From a virus: 54,714 bases of DNA. The position numbers and the translations under genes are program-made. The notes below the pieces were generated by a model, which made no database searches, was not told where the DNA came from, and saw only the letters and a list, made by a program, of their open reading frames with translations. The stretch lies in IMG/VR virus record IMGVR_UViG_3300042549_005982, positions 1 through 54,714 of that record; one strand, written 5' to 3'. Position 1 is the first letter of the stretch. Each line of letters starts with the position of its first letter. This document shows positions 20,567-29,022 of the stretch, piece after piece.

Positions 20567-20726
20567 TGCGACGCAAGGGGTGTCGTTTTGTCAGGCGGCT
20601 CGGGCGATTTACTATTCAAAGCACGACACGCCCCCGACGATTGCGCAGATCAAAGAGCATAACGCAGTCGGCATGGCGCTGAAATGCGGGTGGCTTCCAG
20701 CCAACAAGCAAAAGGTGTCGAAATGA
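20418..20726 (+). CDS. Outer-membrane spanin-like lipoprotein (o-spanin), embedded start
   Basis: The frame begins inside the i-spanin gene. Basic residues (KSKTRRSPSRRGK) are followed by a hydrophobic core and the lipobox LTAC. The periplasmic part contains YYSKHDTPPTIAQIKEHN, a motif seen in other phage proteins of this position. The exact start is uncertain (ATG at 20418 or 20445). It extends 160 bases past the i-spanin, so it is overlapping rather than fully nested. Confidence 0.68.
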   Translation: MREKCRSNWMRLDAKSKTRRSPSRRGKLCGLLLLPTLTACQTTTPLDGTDATQGVSFCQAARAIYYSKHDTPPTIAQIKEHNAVGMALKCGWLPANKQKVSK

Positions 20727-21010
20727 TTGAAGATGGCTTTGCGGCTGCGGAAGATTATTTGACGCTGCATTTTAGTCGCGAAACAGCGATAGGTTTGGTG
20801 GATAGACTTCGCCGGGAAAATGTGCAATATTTCAAGGTGAAAGATATTTTTCGGGCAGCAAAAATGGAATATCGGCAGTTCACGGGAGCGGAACAGGTTG
20901 TGCTGCTGGTGCGGGCAAGTAACGGGCTGATTATCGCGGACGGGTATGAATTTGTTTGTGAGGCGTGGCTGGAAAATAAAGAAAAGTTGATTGCGTGTAA
21001 GATTGTTTAG
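20723..21010 (+). CDS. Hypothetical protein (95 aa)
   Basis: The ATG overlaps the o-spanin stop (ATGA). It is a compact alpha/beta protein (HFSRETAIGLVDRLRRENVQ, then FTGAEQVVLLVRASNGLIIA). No family is recognised. It is placed between the lysis and tail genes. Confidence 0.58.
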   Translation: MIEDGFAAAEDYLTLHFSRETAIGLVDRLRRENVQYFKVKDIFRAAKMEYRQFTGAEQVVLLVRASNGLIIADGYEFVCEAWLENKEKLIACKIV

Positions 21011-21024
21011 GAAAGGGATGAAAG

Positions 21025-21900
21025 ATGACATTTCCGCAACCGTTCGACTTTGGGAAGCGCCTGCAGGATGGGCAGGATTTGGACGGGGCGCTGGCGAACC
21101 CGGTGTGGTCGTATAGCAGGCCCCTGACGGCCACGATAGGCGGGACGCGGGCGACGAGCACGAAGATCACTGAGGCGATTGCGAATGTCGCGACGGTCGG
21201 GGCGACGGGCGCAGGCGTGACTTTGCCGGTGGCGCTTCCGGGTAAAGTCGTGCTGGTTTACAATAATTCCGCCACGGACATGCGGGTTTTTGCGGACGGC
21301 GGGTCAGCAATCGACGGCACAACGGGCGATGTGGGGATTTCGCAGCGCGCAAGCACGGCGTGTTTGTTTGTGGCGCAGGAACTTCGGAAATGGACTTACT
21401 CGTTTATTCCGATTTCGTTGGCCCCGTCAAGCGATTACATATCCGCGTATGACACGACAATCCAGCCAGCGGTTCCCCCGGCGACGGCGGCGAATGAACA
21501 GATTATGACGTTCAACACGGTGGACTCGTCGTTGGGCATTAGCATTGTGGGGGGCTCGCAGATCACTGTCACGCGAGCGGGAGTTTATAATCTGCAGTTC
21601 TCTGCGCAGTTTGATAAAACGGACTCCGGGCAGGACACGTTTGAAATTTGGCTGAAAAAGAACGGGCAACCGTTGGCGTGGTCGAACACGACGAGTGATG
21701 CGAACAATAATAACGCGAAAGTCGTGGCGGCGTGGAATTTTGTGCTGCCGTTGGCGGCAGGGGATTTTTTGGAATTGGCGTGGTGGTCGCTGGATGTGAA
21801 TATGAGGTTGTTTGCACAGGCAGCGCAACCGGCGGTTCCGGGCGTGAGCCCTGCGCGCCCCGCGATCCCGTCTGTGATTGTGACGATGCAAGGAGTTTGA
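21025..21900 (+). CDS. Virion/tail protein: shared 125-aa module plus C1q-like jelly roll (291 aa)
   Basis: Residues 1-125 (MTFPQPFDFGKRLQDGQDLD, GSAIDGTTGDVGIS) are a paralogous copy of the module also at the N-terminus of the 842-aa tailspike and alone at 40564-40959. Residues about 140-290 look like a C1q/TNF-type beta sandwich (GVYNLQFSAQFDKTDSGQDT, FLELAWWSLDVNMRLFA), a fold used for trimeric receptor-binding domains. It is likely a virion decoration or receptor-binding protein attached through the shared module. Inference from sequence pattern; no signal peptide. Confidence 0.65.
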   Translation: MTFPQPFDFGKRLQDGQDLDGALANPVWSYSRPLTATIGGTRATSTKITEAIANVATVGATGAGVTLPVALPGKVVLVYNNSATDMRVFADGGSAIDGTTGDVGISQRASTACLFVAQELRKWTYSFIPISLAPSSDYISAYDTTIQPAVPPATAANEQIMTFNTVDSSLGISIVGGSQITVTRAGVYNLQFSAQFDKTDSGQDTFEIWLKKNGQPLAWSNTTSDANNNNAKVVAAWNFVLPLAAGDFLELAWWSLDVNMRLFAQAAQPAVPGVSPARPAIPSVIVTMQGV

Positions 21901-21901
21901 T

Positions 21902-22063
21902 ATGCCCGCGAAAAGCAAAGCGCAAGCAAAACTCATGGCGATGGTGGCGCATGACCCGAAGGCTGCGAAGCGGTTGTGCATCCCGCAGAGCGTGGGCAAA
22001 GAATTTGAGGTTAAAGGCAAAGGTGCGCTCAAGCGATTGCCCGCAAAAGTGAAGAAGAAATGA
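21902..22063 (+). CDS. Small basic protein (53 aa)
   Basis: MPAKSKAQAKLMAMVAHDPK, then KGALKRLPAKVKKK: strongly basic. It matches a small phage protein type found near structural genes. The stop overlaps the next start (ATGA). Possibly DNA-binding or a packaged peptide. Confidence 0.6.
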   Translation: MPAKSKAQAKLMAMVAHDPKAAKRLCIPQSVGKEFEVKGKGALKRLPAKVKKK

Positions 22064-22269
22064 CTCGGTATCGGCTTGGAGTGTTTGAAGGGCTGCTGGA
22101 AATTGAAGCGGTGGAAAGCGGCCCTTTTCCACTCCGGGCGTATGGGTTTTTGCAGTTTTCCCCGAAAGATCATCCGAACGGCGAATTGATGCTGGAGGTG
22201 AGGGGAAAGGAAATCTGGGTTTGGGTTGCGGAGAAAAGACATGGCGAAGATGCAAACAAAAGCGTGTAA
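22060..22269 (+). CDS. Small beta-rich hypothetical protein (69 aa)
   Basis: Alternating strands (YRLGVFEGLLEIEAVESGPF, ELMLEVRGKEIWVWVAEK) suggest a small beta protein. It overlaps the next gene by 29 bases. Unknown function. Confidence 0.55.
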   Translation: MTRYRLGVFEGLLEIEAVESGPFPLRAYGFLQFSPKDHPNGELMLEVRGKEIWVWVAEKRHGEDANKSV

Positions 22270-22384
22270 GAACGGCAAAGCGATGGGCGGGGGCGATGCG
22301 AAAGGCAAAGCTGTTGCGGTTAAAGCGGCGAAAAAGGCTGGAATGAAAATCGGTGAAAAGAAAGCGCCTTACGCGAAGGGATAA
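22241..22384 (+). CDS. Small basic protein (47 aa)
   Basis: GGAG lies seven bases upstream. The product MAKMQTKACKNGKAMGGGDA ends with a Lys/Ala-rich helix (KAVAVKAAKKAGMKIGEKKA). It belongs with the basic mini-proteins of this operon. Confidence 0.58.
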   Translation: MAKMQTKACKNGKAMGGGDAKGKAVAVKAAKKAGMKIGEKKAPYAKG

Positions 22385-22386
22385 AG

Positions 22387-22857
22387 GTGTATCATCGCGC
22401 AGTGGTCGGGCTGGTTTATGCGGCGAGGTGTTTGCGCCCCGCCCATATCCCGAAAAGCAGGCCGAAAGGGTCGAAAGCGGCAGGCTTGCGCTATGAAAAG
22501 GCGTTAAGCGCGGCGATCCCGCGAGCGGAACACGGGCAGTGGTTTGAATTTAAGGATTTGAACGGGCCTGGACATTGCCAGATGGACTTGATTATTGAAG
22601 GGCAAAAGCGGATTGTGGTGATTGAATGCAAGTTGACTGATGTTGACCAAGGCATGAGACAGCTGCATGAATTGTATTTTCCGATTGTGGAGAAGGTCTG
22701 GCCGGATAAAAAGCCTCTTGGGATCGTGGCCGCGAGACATTTAAGCAAATGCCCTGATACAAAACTGGTCGAAACCAGCTTGAAGGGGGCGATTTTGCGG
22801 GCGGAAACGCAAGGCGTCATCCCGGTGCTGCATTGGATGGAGCGAATGCCGATTTGA
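22387..22857 (+). CDS. PD-(D/E)XK nuclease-like protein, GTG start (156 aa)
   Basis: GAAGGG lies six bases before the GTG. The core CQMDLIIEGQKRIVVIECKL has the Asp...Glu-x-Lys spacing of the PD-(D/E)XK fold, with a preceding helix (GLRYEKALSAAIP) and a following helix (DQGMRQLHELYFPIV). It could be a structure-specific or DNA-end-processing nuclease used in packaging. It lies in the late operon, apart from the recombination nuclease on the other arm. No HTH or metal-binding cysteines are seen. Confidence 0.62.
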   Translation: MYHRAVVGLVYAARCLRPAHIPKSRPKGSKAAGLRYEKALSAAIPRAEHGQWFEFKDLNGPGHCQMDLIIEGQKRIVVIECKLTDVDQGMRQLHELYFPIVEKVWPDKKPLGIVAARHLSKCPDTKLVETSLKGAILRAETQGVIPVLHWMERMPI

Positions 22858-22874
22858 CGGCGAAAGGTGGGCAA

Positions 22875-22994
22875 ATGTTACCGCCAGACTGGGAATTTTT
22901 CCTGTATTTCGCTATCCGGCTGGTTGGGCTGGGAATTGTGACGATTGTTTTGCACAATGTTTTGAAATTGGTGTTAGGTCAGAGCCATTTTTGA
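22875..22994 (+). CDS. Tiny membrane protein (39 aa)
   Basis: AAAGG precedes the ATG. MLPPDWEFFLYFAIRLVGLG continues as a single membrane helix, ending KLVLGQSHF. It may be a lysis accessory; the frame is short, so it is moderate confidence. Confidence 0.45.
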   Translation: MLPPDWEFFLYFAIRLVGLGIVTIVLHNVLKLVLGQSHF

Positions 22995-23117
22995 CTATTT
23001 TTAGAGGCAAAAAGCATTGACGGCTTGCGGCAAAGGGGCCAGTATGCTCGCAGGCCAAGGCCCGTAAGCGCCTCGGGCAGCATACGCTTAGAAGGCGGCG
23101 CTTGCGCCGATGAGAAA

Positions 23118-23390
23118 ATGGCAAATGGCAAGAACAGCGGAAAAGTAATTGCGGAACGCCCGCTCCGTGGCGTGAACACAAGCCGCACTCAGCACTCGAC
23201 GGAATATAAATACGACGAGAAGACTGGGACTTTCGGCAAAGAAGCTCGCAAGGGCAATGCAAATTATCAGGCCCCGGACAGATTTGTGCCGGGAAATCCT
23301 GATTTTGAGTCTGGCGTCACCCAGAATGTTGGAAATCCCGTGCAGAGTGACGGACTGCGCGGAGCTATCTCGCTCATAAGAGGCAAATGA
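23118..23390 (+). CDS. Basic polar hypothetical protein (90 aa)
   Basis: MANGKNSGKVIAERPLRGVN continues as a disordered, basic, Asn/Gly-rich protein ending LRGAISLIRGK. The start lies after a short GC hairpin (GGCGC/GCGCC) and lacks a strong ribosome site. It overlaps the next gene by four bases. Probably virion-associated by position; no family recognised. Confidence 0.52.
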   Translation: MANGKNSGKVIAERPLRGVNTSRTQHSTEYKYDEKTGTFGKEARKGNANYQAPDRFVPGNPDFESGVTQNVGNPVQSDGLRGAISLIRGK

Positions 23391-24019
23391 TGAAAAAGGT
23401 TGCTCTTGTCGGCGGACTGCTTGCGCTTCTGGGTGCGGGCTCCGCCTATGCTGCTGGTCAGTTTCCGGGTTATCCGCTTTCTACGTCCCCGCTGACTGGT
23501 TTTGAATACATCCCTGCGGACACGGGCGCTGTTGCGTCTGGCGCGAGCTTCACGGGCTCGATTTCTGGAACGACGCTGACGGCGACGAGCATCACCGGCA
23601 ATATTTATGTCGGACAGAACATCGTTGGCGCGAATGTCGCTCCGGGCACGGCGATTGTGTCGGGTTCGGGCGGAACGTGGACTGTTAGCGTTTCGCAGAC
23701 CGTCGCTTCGACTGCGATGACTTCGGGTGGCGGCGGCGTCAATCCGCAGACCGAAATGATCCAGGTTCAGCAGCTGCGTTCGTATGTGCTGTCGGCTGGT
23801 GGTTCGGTTTCGACCTACATCAAGCTGCCGTCTTCGACGATTGCGGCGCTGCCGACTTGCGATGCGACGACGCTGGGTTCGCTGGCGACCGTCACGAATG
23901 GCACGGCGTATGGCACCGGCACGTATGGCTCGGCTGTTAGCGCGACGGGCGCTGTTTCGCGCACGGTTATGTGCACGAACACTGGCGGCGCGACGACTTA
24001 TGCGTGGGCGTATAACTAA
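23387..24019 (+). CDS. Exported structural/tail protein with signal peptide (210 aa)
   Basis: MMKKVALVGGLLALLGAGSA followed by YAAGQ is a standard Sec signal with a likely cut at SAYA-AG. The mature part holds the phage-tail motif SFTGSISGTTLTATSITGN ... VGQNIVGANVAPGTAIVSG, then VSVSQTVAS, a beta-repeat common in tail proteins. A Sec signal on a phage protein inside the late operon is uncommon. It ends at a strong intrinsic terminator. Whether it joins the virion or works in the periplasm is unclear. Confidence 0.6.
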   Translation: MMKKVALVGGLLALLGAGSAYAAGQFPGYPLSTSPLTGFEYIPADTGAVASGASFTGSISGTTLTATSITGNIYVGQNIVGANVAPGTAIVSGSGGTWTVSVSQTVASTAMTSGGGGVNPQTEMIQVQQLRSYVLSAGGSVSTYIKLPSSTIAALPTCDATTLGSLATVTNGTAYGTGTYGSAVSATGAVSRTVMCTNTGGATTYAWAYN

Positions 24020-24028
24020 GAATTGCGC

Positions 24029-24054
24029 GAGGGGCCTAGTGCCCCTCACCTTTT
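24029..24054 (+). terminator. Intrinsic terminator after the signal-peptide gene
   Basis: GAGGGGC, CTAGT, GCCCCTC, then ACCTTTT: a 7-bp GC stem with a short T-run. It would reduce read-through into the fibre genes. Confidence 0.7.
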
Positions 24055-24087
24055 AGGCAATTTGCTTGAAGATTTGAGGAACAGATC

Positions 24088-24363
24088 ATGGCGATCACCC
24101 CTGACGCAAAAATGTATGATTATCAGACGGGCGTGGCGACAAAGCTCGTTCCGATGTCTGATGGACAGGGCACTTATGCCCCGGCGGTTGTGGCGTTTCA
24201 GCCGTTAAGTCCTGCGGAATACGATTATATCTCGTGTTCTTACACGGGAAGCAATTTAACGACTGTGGTGTATAAGTTGGGTGGGGCGAGCGGCACGATA
24301 GTCACCACGTTGACGATGACGTATGATGGTTCGGGTAATCTGCTGACCGTGACGCGGAGTTAA
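24088..24363 (+). CDS. Small structural-like protein (91 aa)
   Basis: GAGGA precedes the ATG. The product is beta-rich ([38 protein letters not shown]) and typical of small fibre-associated proteins. It precedes a tail fibre gene by four bases. No known domain. Confidence 0.6.
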   Translation: MAITPDAKMYDYQTGVATKLVPMSDGQGTYAPAVVAFQPLSPAEYDYISCSYTGSNLTTVVYKLGGASGTIVTTLTMTYDGSGNLLTVTRS

Positions 24364-24367
24364 AATC

Positions 24368-25354
24368 ATGGCATGGGTTTTCAATCCGTTCACAGGGACG
24401 TTTGATTATTCGACTACTCCGGCAAGCGGAGGAGTTACGACGTTTAGCGCGGGAACAACTGGACTTACCCCTGCTGTCGCGACAAACGGGGCGATTGTGC
24501 TCGGTGGAACGCTGGCCGTTACGAATGGCGGCACGGGTTTGACGACTTTGGCGGCAGGGCGCATTCCGTATGGAAATGCCACAAGTGCTTTTAATTCGTC
24601 AGCCACGTTTGTTTTTGATGGCACGGTGTTAGCTGTCGGATATACGCCGTTTGCGTGGGTGGGAAAAGCTGTCCAAATTGGAACTTTGACCGCTGTTGCG
24701 CAGGCATCTTCCGGCGCAGCATTGCATACTTTTAACTGTTATCAAAACAGTGCCGGTAATTATATTTACAACTCCACAGCGGCTGCTGCGAAGTATGAAT
24801 GTGGGTTGAATGGCACGGCAACCCATGCTTGGTTTATTGCAGGCTCAGGCACTGCGGGTAATGTTGTTAGTTTTACGCAGGCATTGACGCTAGATGCTTC
24901 TGGCCACCTTGGACTGGCCGCAACGCCGAATGCTTGGTCCACCGATTACAAGTCATTGGACATTGGCATAAGCTCTTCATTTTATGGGCGTGTAGCCACT
25001 AAATCCACTGGATTTTCCGAAAACGCTTACAGAAACACTGCCGGTAACTGGATTTATAAAAATACTGACTACGCAAGCCGAAATGAAACCGGAAGCGGTG
25101 GTTTTCAATGGTACACCGCACCCTCCGGCACCGCAGGAAATACCGCCACATTTACGCAGATAATGACGCTCGACGCGAACGGCAATTTGCTAGTGGGCGT
25201 TACCAATGCTGCCACAACTTCCGCTAAGACCATCAACATCTCGAACGGCACCGCGCCAACAGCCAACATTACAGGCGGCATTTTGTATGTTGAAGCAGGT
25301 GCTCTGAAATACCGTGGTTCTGGTGGAACTATTACGACACTTGGCGCAGCATAA
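24368..25354 (+). CDS. Tail fibre-like protein (328 aa)
   Basis: [20 protein letters not shown] is a common N-terminal phrase of phage fibre proteins. [20 protein letters not shown] is the usual fibre repeat. The C-terminal region has repeated phrases ([59 protein letters not shown]), that is, two similar beta units. No intramolecular chaperone or collar domain is present. It probably forms a short trimeric fibre. Confidence 0.72.
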   Translation: MAWVFNPFTGTFDYSTTPASGGVTTFSAGTTGLTPAVATNGAIVLGGTLAVTNGGTGLTTLAAGRIPYGNATSAFNSSATFVFDGTVLAVGYTPFAWVGKAVQIGTLTAVAQASSGAALHTFNCYQNSAGNYIYNSTAAAAKYECGLNGTATHAWFIAGSGTAGNVVSFTQALTLDASGHLGLAATPNAWSTDYKSLDIGISSSFYGRVATKSTGFSENAYRNTAGNWIYKNTDYASRNETGSGGFQWYTAPSGTAGNTATFTQIMTLDANGNLLVGVTNAATTSAKTINISNGTAPTANITGGILYVEAGALKYRGSGGTITTLGAA

Positions 25355-25363
25355 GGAATTATC

Positions 25364-25690
25364 ATGGCTAACACCTACACTTGGCTCATCTCGGCACTTG
25401 AGTGCTATCCTGAACAGGACGGCAAGGAAGATGTTGTGTTCACCGTCCATTGGCGTCGTCAGGCGACGGACGGCACTTACAATGCCGGCATCTATGGCGC
25501 GCAGCCCGTGACGCTTGATCCCGAAGCGCCGTTCACGCCTTACGCTGCTTTGACTGAAGAGCTGGTCATCGGCTGGCTTGAAGATGCTTTCGGCCCTGAA
25601 CTGCTTTCGGCGCAGGTTGAGGCGCTTGACCAGCAGATTGCTAATCAGATCAATCCGCCCGTGGTGAGTCCACCGCTGCCGTGGGAATGA
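25364..25690 (+). CDS. DUF7936-like phage protein (108 aa)
   Basis: MANTYTWLISALECYPEQDG, then VVFTVHWRRQATDGTY and PFTPYAALTEELVIGWLEDA, matches a conserved small protein found between fibre genes in many phages (DUF7936-like). It ends in a Pro-rich tail (PPVVSPPLPWE). Probably a tail-tip or fibre assembly protein; exact role unknown. Confidence 0.68.
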   Translation: MANTYTWLISALECYPEQDGKEDVVFTVHWRRQATDGTYNAGIYGAQPVTLDPEAPFTPYAALTEELVIGWLEDAFGPELLSAQVEALDQQIANQINPPVVSPPLPWE

Positions 25691-25708
25691 GTGTGGAAGG
25701 AGCCAAAA

Positions 25709-25891
25709 ATGGAAAAGTTGATTAAAATTGAATTGACCATTGCAAAATGGAATGTGGTGATGAAGGGTGTAGGAAATCTGCCGTTCGTGGAAGTTTCTGA
25801 GATTATCGCGGAAATGAAACAGCAGGCTGATCCGCAGTTGCTGCCGGAGGGAATGCAGACCCCGGAAACGTCAGAAGTTCAGCCTTCGTAA
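25709..25891 (+). CDS. Small hypothetical protein (60 aa)
   Basis: AAGGAG precedes the ATG. MEKLIKIELTIAKWNVVMKG, then a helix (VSEIIAEMKQQADPQL) and a polar tail. The pattern (l.iel..a..n.vl..L...PF.ev..li..i..Q) is frequent in small phage tail-region proteins. Confidence 0.6.
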   Translation: MEKLIKIELTIAKWNVVMKGVGNLPFVEVSEIIAEMKQQADPQLLPEGMQTPETSEVQPS

Positions 25892-25902
25892 AGGAATAAA
25901 AG

Positions 25903-28431
25903 ATGACGACGCCTGATCCGTTCGCCCCTGGGTATCGACTGACTGACGGAAATCAGTTGAATGATCGAGTTGCAAATCCGCAATGGTCTACGACTTCAAG
26001 TCTGGCGGCGAAAGCGGGTGGAACGGTTTTAACGTCGTCAAAGATCGTTGATACTGTTACGCAGATCACAGCGGCGTCCGCTCCGAATGCGGGTGTGGTG
26101 ATTGAACAGGCGCTTCCGGGGCGGCTGCTGTGGATCGTGAATGATGCTCCGAATACTGTCGTGGTGTTTGCGGAAGGCGGATCGACGATTGACGGAGTTC
26201 CGGGTGATGTTGGTATTTATCTGGGCGCTGGGGATAGTGTTTATTTCATCGCCACAGATGTGAATACGTGGCAATCGTTTGCTGCACTGCCTGTTGGTGG
26301 ATTGAATGGCGTTGTTAATATTATAACGAATATTGCGGCACTTCAGGCGTGGAATAAACCGGCGGCTAATAGCCCTGAAATTTTTGCGCTGGTTTATAAC
26401 ACGGTGTTGGGCGATGGCGGTGGACTTTTCTATCTTGACGCTGCGGATCATACGACGCCGGATAACGGCACGACTGTGATTGTGGATGCGCAGGGTAATC
26501 GCTGGAAACGTGAACTTGTTCAAGCGACTTATATCGCAAATACTCCGGCAGGCAATATCGCAGCGACGACGGTGCAGGGCGCGCTTAACGAACTTGACAC
26601 GGAAAAAGTGTCCTATGCTGCGCTGGCGGCAAGCAGTGGGTCTTCGCTGGTTGGATATACGCAGGGTGGCGCTGGCGCTGTTACGGAAACAGTGCAGACT
26701 AAACTACGTCAAAGCGTGAGTGTTGATGACTTTGGTGGAAACGGTAATGGCGTTGCGAATAATACTGCAGCGTTTGCGGCGGCGATGGCAGCTTCCACGT
26801 CGGTGTATGTGCCAGTTGGAACTTATGCGATTGGCTCGTATATTACGCTCCCGGCGAATACTAAGTTGTATGGCCCCGGCACGATAAAAGCCGCAGCGGG
26901 TTATGCTGATAATTTCTTAGTGCTGTTGAGTGCGAACTCGACGCTGGAAGTGAATAAACTAGACGGCACGGGGATGCCGGTTCCGGTGGCGGATTGGACT
27001 GGCGGTGGTGCAGGGCTCGTTAGATCGCCGATCGGTAGTGCTGTTTTTGTGAATGGAGCAGTCGGTTCTTCAGTTGACAACGTGACTATTCGGAATGTGA
27101 CGTTCACAAATTTTCCGAGCGGCCCTGTTTGCACGTTTTATGCGGCTAATCTTCTCGTTGATGGCTGTCTGGCGCTCAACTCACAGACCGCTGTGGCGAC
27201 GAAACCGAATGCGGTGTTTAATATTCAAAGTTCGAACCATGTTCGACTGGTGAATAGTCACGCGCAAAATTATAACGTGAAGGTGTTTTATTTCGGAAAT
27301 TGTTATAATGGATTGATGCAAGGCTGCGCCTGCACGTCTGCGAGTATTGCTTGGCCGGGATTTTCCGCATCGCACTATATCTCTGGTGGATTTTCCCATG
27401 TCATTTCGGGATGTCAGAGTGAATATTCGTTTGGCGTGAAATTAACGCAGACGAGCGATGTCGCTGTAGTTGGATATACCAGCCTTAATCCGGCATACGG
27501 TGGAATGATTATTCAGTCTTCAACCGATATTGAGATTAGTAATTGTTTGTTTAGACTCACGCCGACTGGCGGCGCGGATACGCCGTATGGGATTGGATTT
27601 GTTGCGCCGCAGACTGAAAGCGATGTTCGCCGCGTTACCGTATCCAACTGCAATATCATATATGCCTCGCCGGGAACGTCGATAAATAATTCCGGTTTCC
27701 TTTTCCAGTTGGTTAACGACTCGGCACCGCCGGTAGGATTGACGGTAAATATCGACGATATTCAGATTAATAACTGCACCGTCACGTCGCCGTATGTCGG
27801 AGTAAAGATGGACCCGTTTACTGGAACCTGGACAAGTGGCACGATTTCGAGAGTGAAGATTAATAATTGTTCGATTTATAATCCTGTGCTGTATGGCATT
27901 TTGTCGTATTGTGCGAGCTTGGAAGTAAGCGGCTGTCTGATGCAGGGTATGGGTGCGGGAGTTACGCAGCCATTGGCGGCCCTTTATACCCAACCGAATG
28001 ATACGCTCGCGTATTTGCGGGTTGTGAATAACATAACCCGTGCGGTGGATGCGGCTACAGTTCATTGGGATATTGCACAAGGTGGCAGCGCGAATAACGG
28101 TAAATTTGCTACGATAGAGTTTAGCAACAACCACGCAGATTATGGCACATATTGTATGCGCTATGATGGAGGTCTTGCGGGATCGACTTTGAACACGTTT
28201 GTTGTTCAGAATAATATCGGCAGTTTCCAAAGCGCGGCTGATGCGATTTCTATGACGATGATCCCGGCCCCTGGTAACACATTTTCCGTCTGCCTACAGG
28301 GCAATTCGCTCGTTGATTCAGCGGCAAGGCGGAATTTGAAAGTTATTAATTCTGCCGCGATCACCAATATTGTTGATGGCGGTGCGACTGGTAATAACGT
28401 CAACACCGGCCAGCCGGTTTATGTCCCGTAA
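25903..28431 (+). CDS. Tailspike with shared N-terminal module and pectate-lyase-like beta-helix (842 aa)
   Basis: AAAGGA precedes the ATG. Residues 1-125 are the second copy of the shared module (MTTPDPFAPGYRLTDGNQLN; GSTIDGVPGDVGIY). A second adaptor (TVLGDGGGLFYLDAADHTTP) resembles the N-terminus of the other tailspike. From about residue 270 a right-handed beta-helix begins with SVDDFGGNGNGVANNTAAFA, the pectate-lyase-3 entry motif, and runs through many Asn-rich coils (VSNCNIIYASP, INNCTVTSPYVG). Such spikes bind and often cut surface polysaccharide. It probably determines host range. Confidence 0.82.
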   Translation: MTTPDPFAPGYRLTDGNQLNDRVANPQWSTTSSLAAKAGGTVLTSSKIVDTVTQITAASAPNAGVVIEQALPGRLLWIVNDAPNTVVVFAEGGSTIDGVPGDVGIYLGAGDSVYFIATDVNTWQSFAALPVGGLNGVVNIITNIAALQAWNKPAANSPEIFALVYNTVLGDGGGLFYLDAADHTTPDNGTTVIVDAQGNRWKRELVQATYIANTPAGNIAATTVQGALNELDTEKVSYAALAASSGSSLVGYTQGGAGAVTETVQTKLRQSVSVDDFGGNGNGVANNTAAFAAAMAASTSVYVPVGTYAIGSYITLPANTKLYGPGTIKAAAGYADNFLVLLSANSTLEVNKLDGTGMPVPVADWTGGGAGLVRSPIGSAVFVNGAVGSSVDNVTIRNVTFTNFPSGPVCTFYAANLLVDGCLALNSQTAVATKPNAVFNIQSSNHVRLVNSHAQNYNVKVFYFGNCYNGLMQGCACTSASIAWPGFSASHYISGGFSHVISGCQSEYSFGVKLTQTSDVAVVGYTSLNPAYGGMIIQSSTDIEISNCLFRLTPTGGADTPYGIGFVAPQTESDVRRVTVSNCNIIYASPGTSINNSGFLFQLVNDSAPPVGLTVNIDDIQINNCTVTSPYVGVKMDPFTGTWTSGTISRVKINNCSIYNPVLYGILSYCASLEVSGCLMQGMGAGVTQPLAALYTQPNDTLAYLRVVNNITRAVDAATVHWDIAQGGSANNGKFATIEFSNNHADYGTYCMRYDGGLAGSTLNTFVVQNNIGSFQSAADAISMTMIPAPGNTFSVCLQGNSLVDSAARRNLKVINSAAITNIVDGGATGNNVNTGQPVYVP

Positions 28432-28444
28432 TTTGGAGAAAACA

Positions 28445-28678
28445 ATGCCAATGCACCCAGATCATTCGACGCCCGATCTTGTTGGGGCATTGTTTACGAC
28501 GACAAATGAAAAGGTAGGAGGGGTTGTTGCGGGGGCGGCGATAACGTCACCGATGTGGTTGCAACAGATAAAGCCGTATTCAGATGTCGCGGCGATTTTC
28601 GTCCCGATTTTGGGTTGCATTTATCTGACGTTGCAGATTACGTTTAAGTTGTGGGATCGGACAAGAAAGGAAGACTGA
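28445..28678 (+). CDS. Holin (77 aa)
   Basis: GGAG precedes the ATG. The N-terminus is polar, then two hydrophobic segments (VGGVVAGAAITSPMWLQQ and AIFVPILGCIYLTLQITF) and a charged end (KLWDRTRKED). This matches a widespread small holin family. It lies 8 kb from the endolysin cassette, so the phage has two holin-like proteins at separate sites. Confidence 0.7.
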   Translation: MPMHPDHSTPDLVGALFTTTNEKVGGVVAGAAITSPMWLQQIKPYSDVAAIFVPILGCIYLTLQITFKLWDRTRKED

Positions 28679-28679
28679 T

Positions 28680-28853
28680 ATGAAAAAGTGTTGTGACCAT
28701 AAACGCCCGGATCGTGAAAGTCATGTTATGGGCATGAAGCATGACATGGGTAAACTGATGTCTGCGAAGGCGAACAAAGGCGGTATCGCCCCGAATACGC
28801 AGCAGAAAGAATTGAAAAGTCTGAAGTCCAGCAAGCAGCCGGGAGGTAATTGA
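28680..28853 (+). CDS. Small basic protein with N-terminal CCDH (57 aa)
   Basis: MKKCCDHKRPDRESHVMGMK is followed by a Lys/Met-rich stretch and KELKSLKSSKQPGGN. The GGAGG of its last codons serves the next gene. Basic, no known family. Confidence 0.58.
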   Translation: MKKCCDHKRPDRESHVMGMKHDMGKLMSAKANKGGIAPNTQQKELKSLKSSKQPGGN

Positions 28854-28854
28854 T

Positions 28855-29022
28855 TTGGCGAAGGGCAAAATGACGATGGCTGAGTGGGAACGCTCGCCGA
28901 TGGACAAGAAAAAGGACGCAGCGCTCAAGAAAAAGGGCGTGAAAGAAGGCTCTGCCAAGGACAAGGCGATGGACAAAAAGGGCCTTGCTGCTTACAATGC
29001 CAAGGTCGGCAAGAAGAAATAA
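28855..29022 (+). CDS. Small basic Lys-rich protein, TTG start (55 aa)
   Basis: The TTG eight bases after GGAGG gives a frame continuing AKGKMTMAEWERSPMDKKKD and ending AAYNAKVGKKK. The pattern M...EWE.SP.D...D....KG.kEGS..D...D is common just upstream of podophage terminases. It may be a virion DNA-associated or head protein. The start codon choice rests on the ribosome site; ATGs five codons on are alternatives. Confidence 0.62.
   Translation: MAKGKMTMAEWERSPMDKKKDAALKKKGVKEGSAKDKAMDKKGLAAYNAKVGKKK

Noticed and set aside
23003-23048. TTGACG ... TATGCT as a promoter before the 90-aa gene.
   Set aside because: The spacer is about 20 bases, too long for a confident sigma70 call.
21427-24049. 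Long minus-strand frames opposite the late genes (about 293 and 260 codons).
   Set aside because: They are Arg/Pro/His-rich shadows of well-supported plus-strand genes with good ribosome sites.
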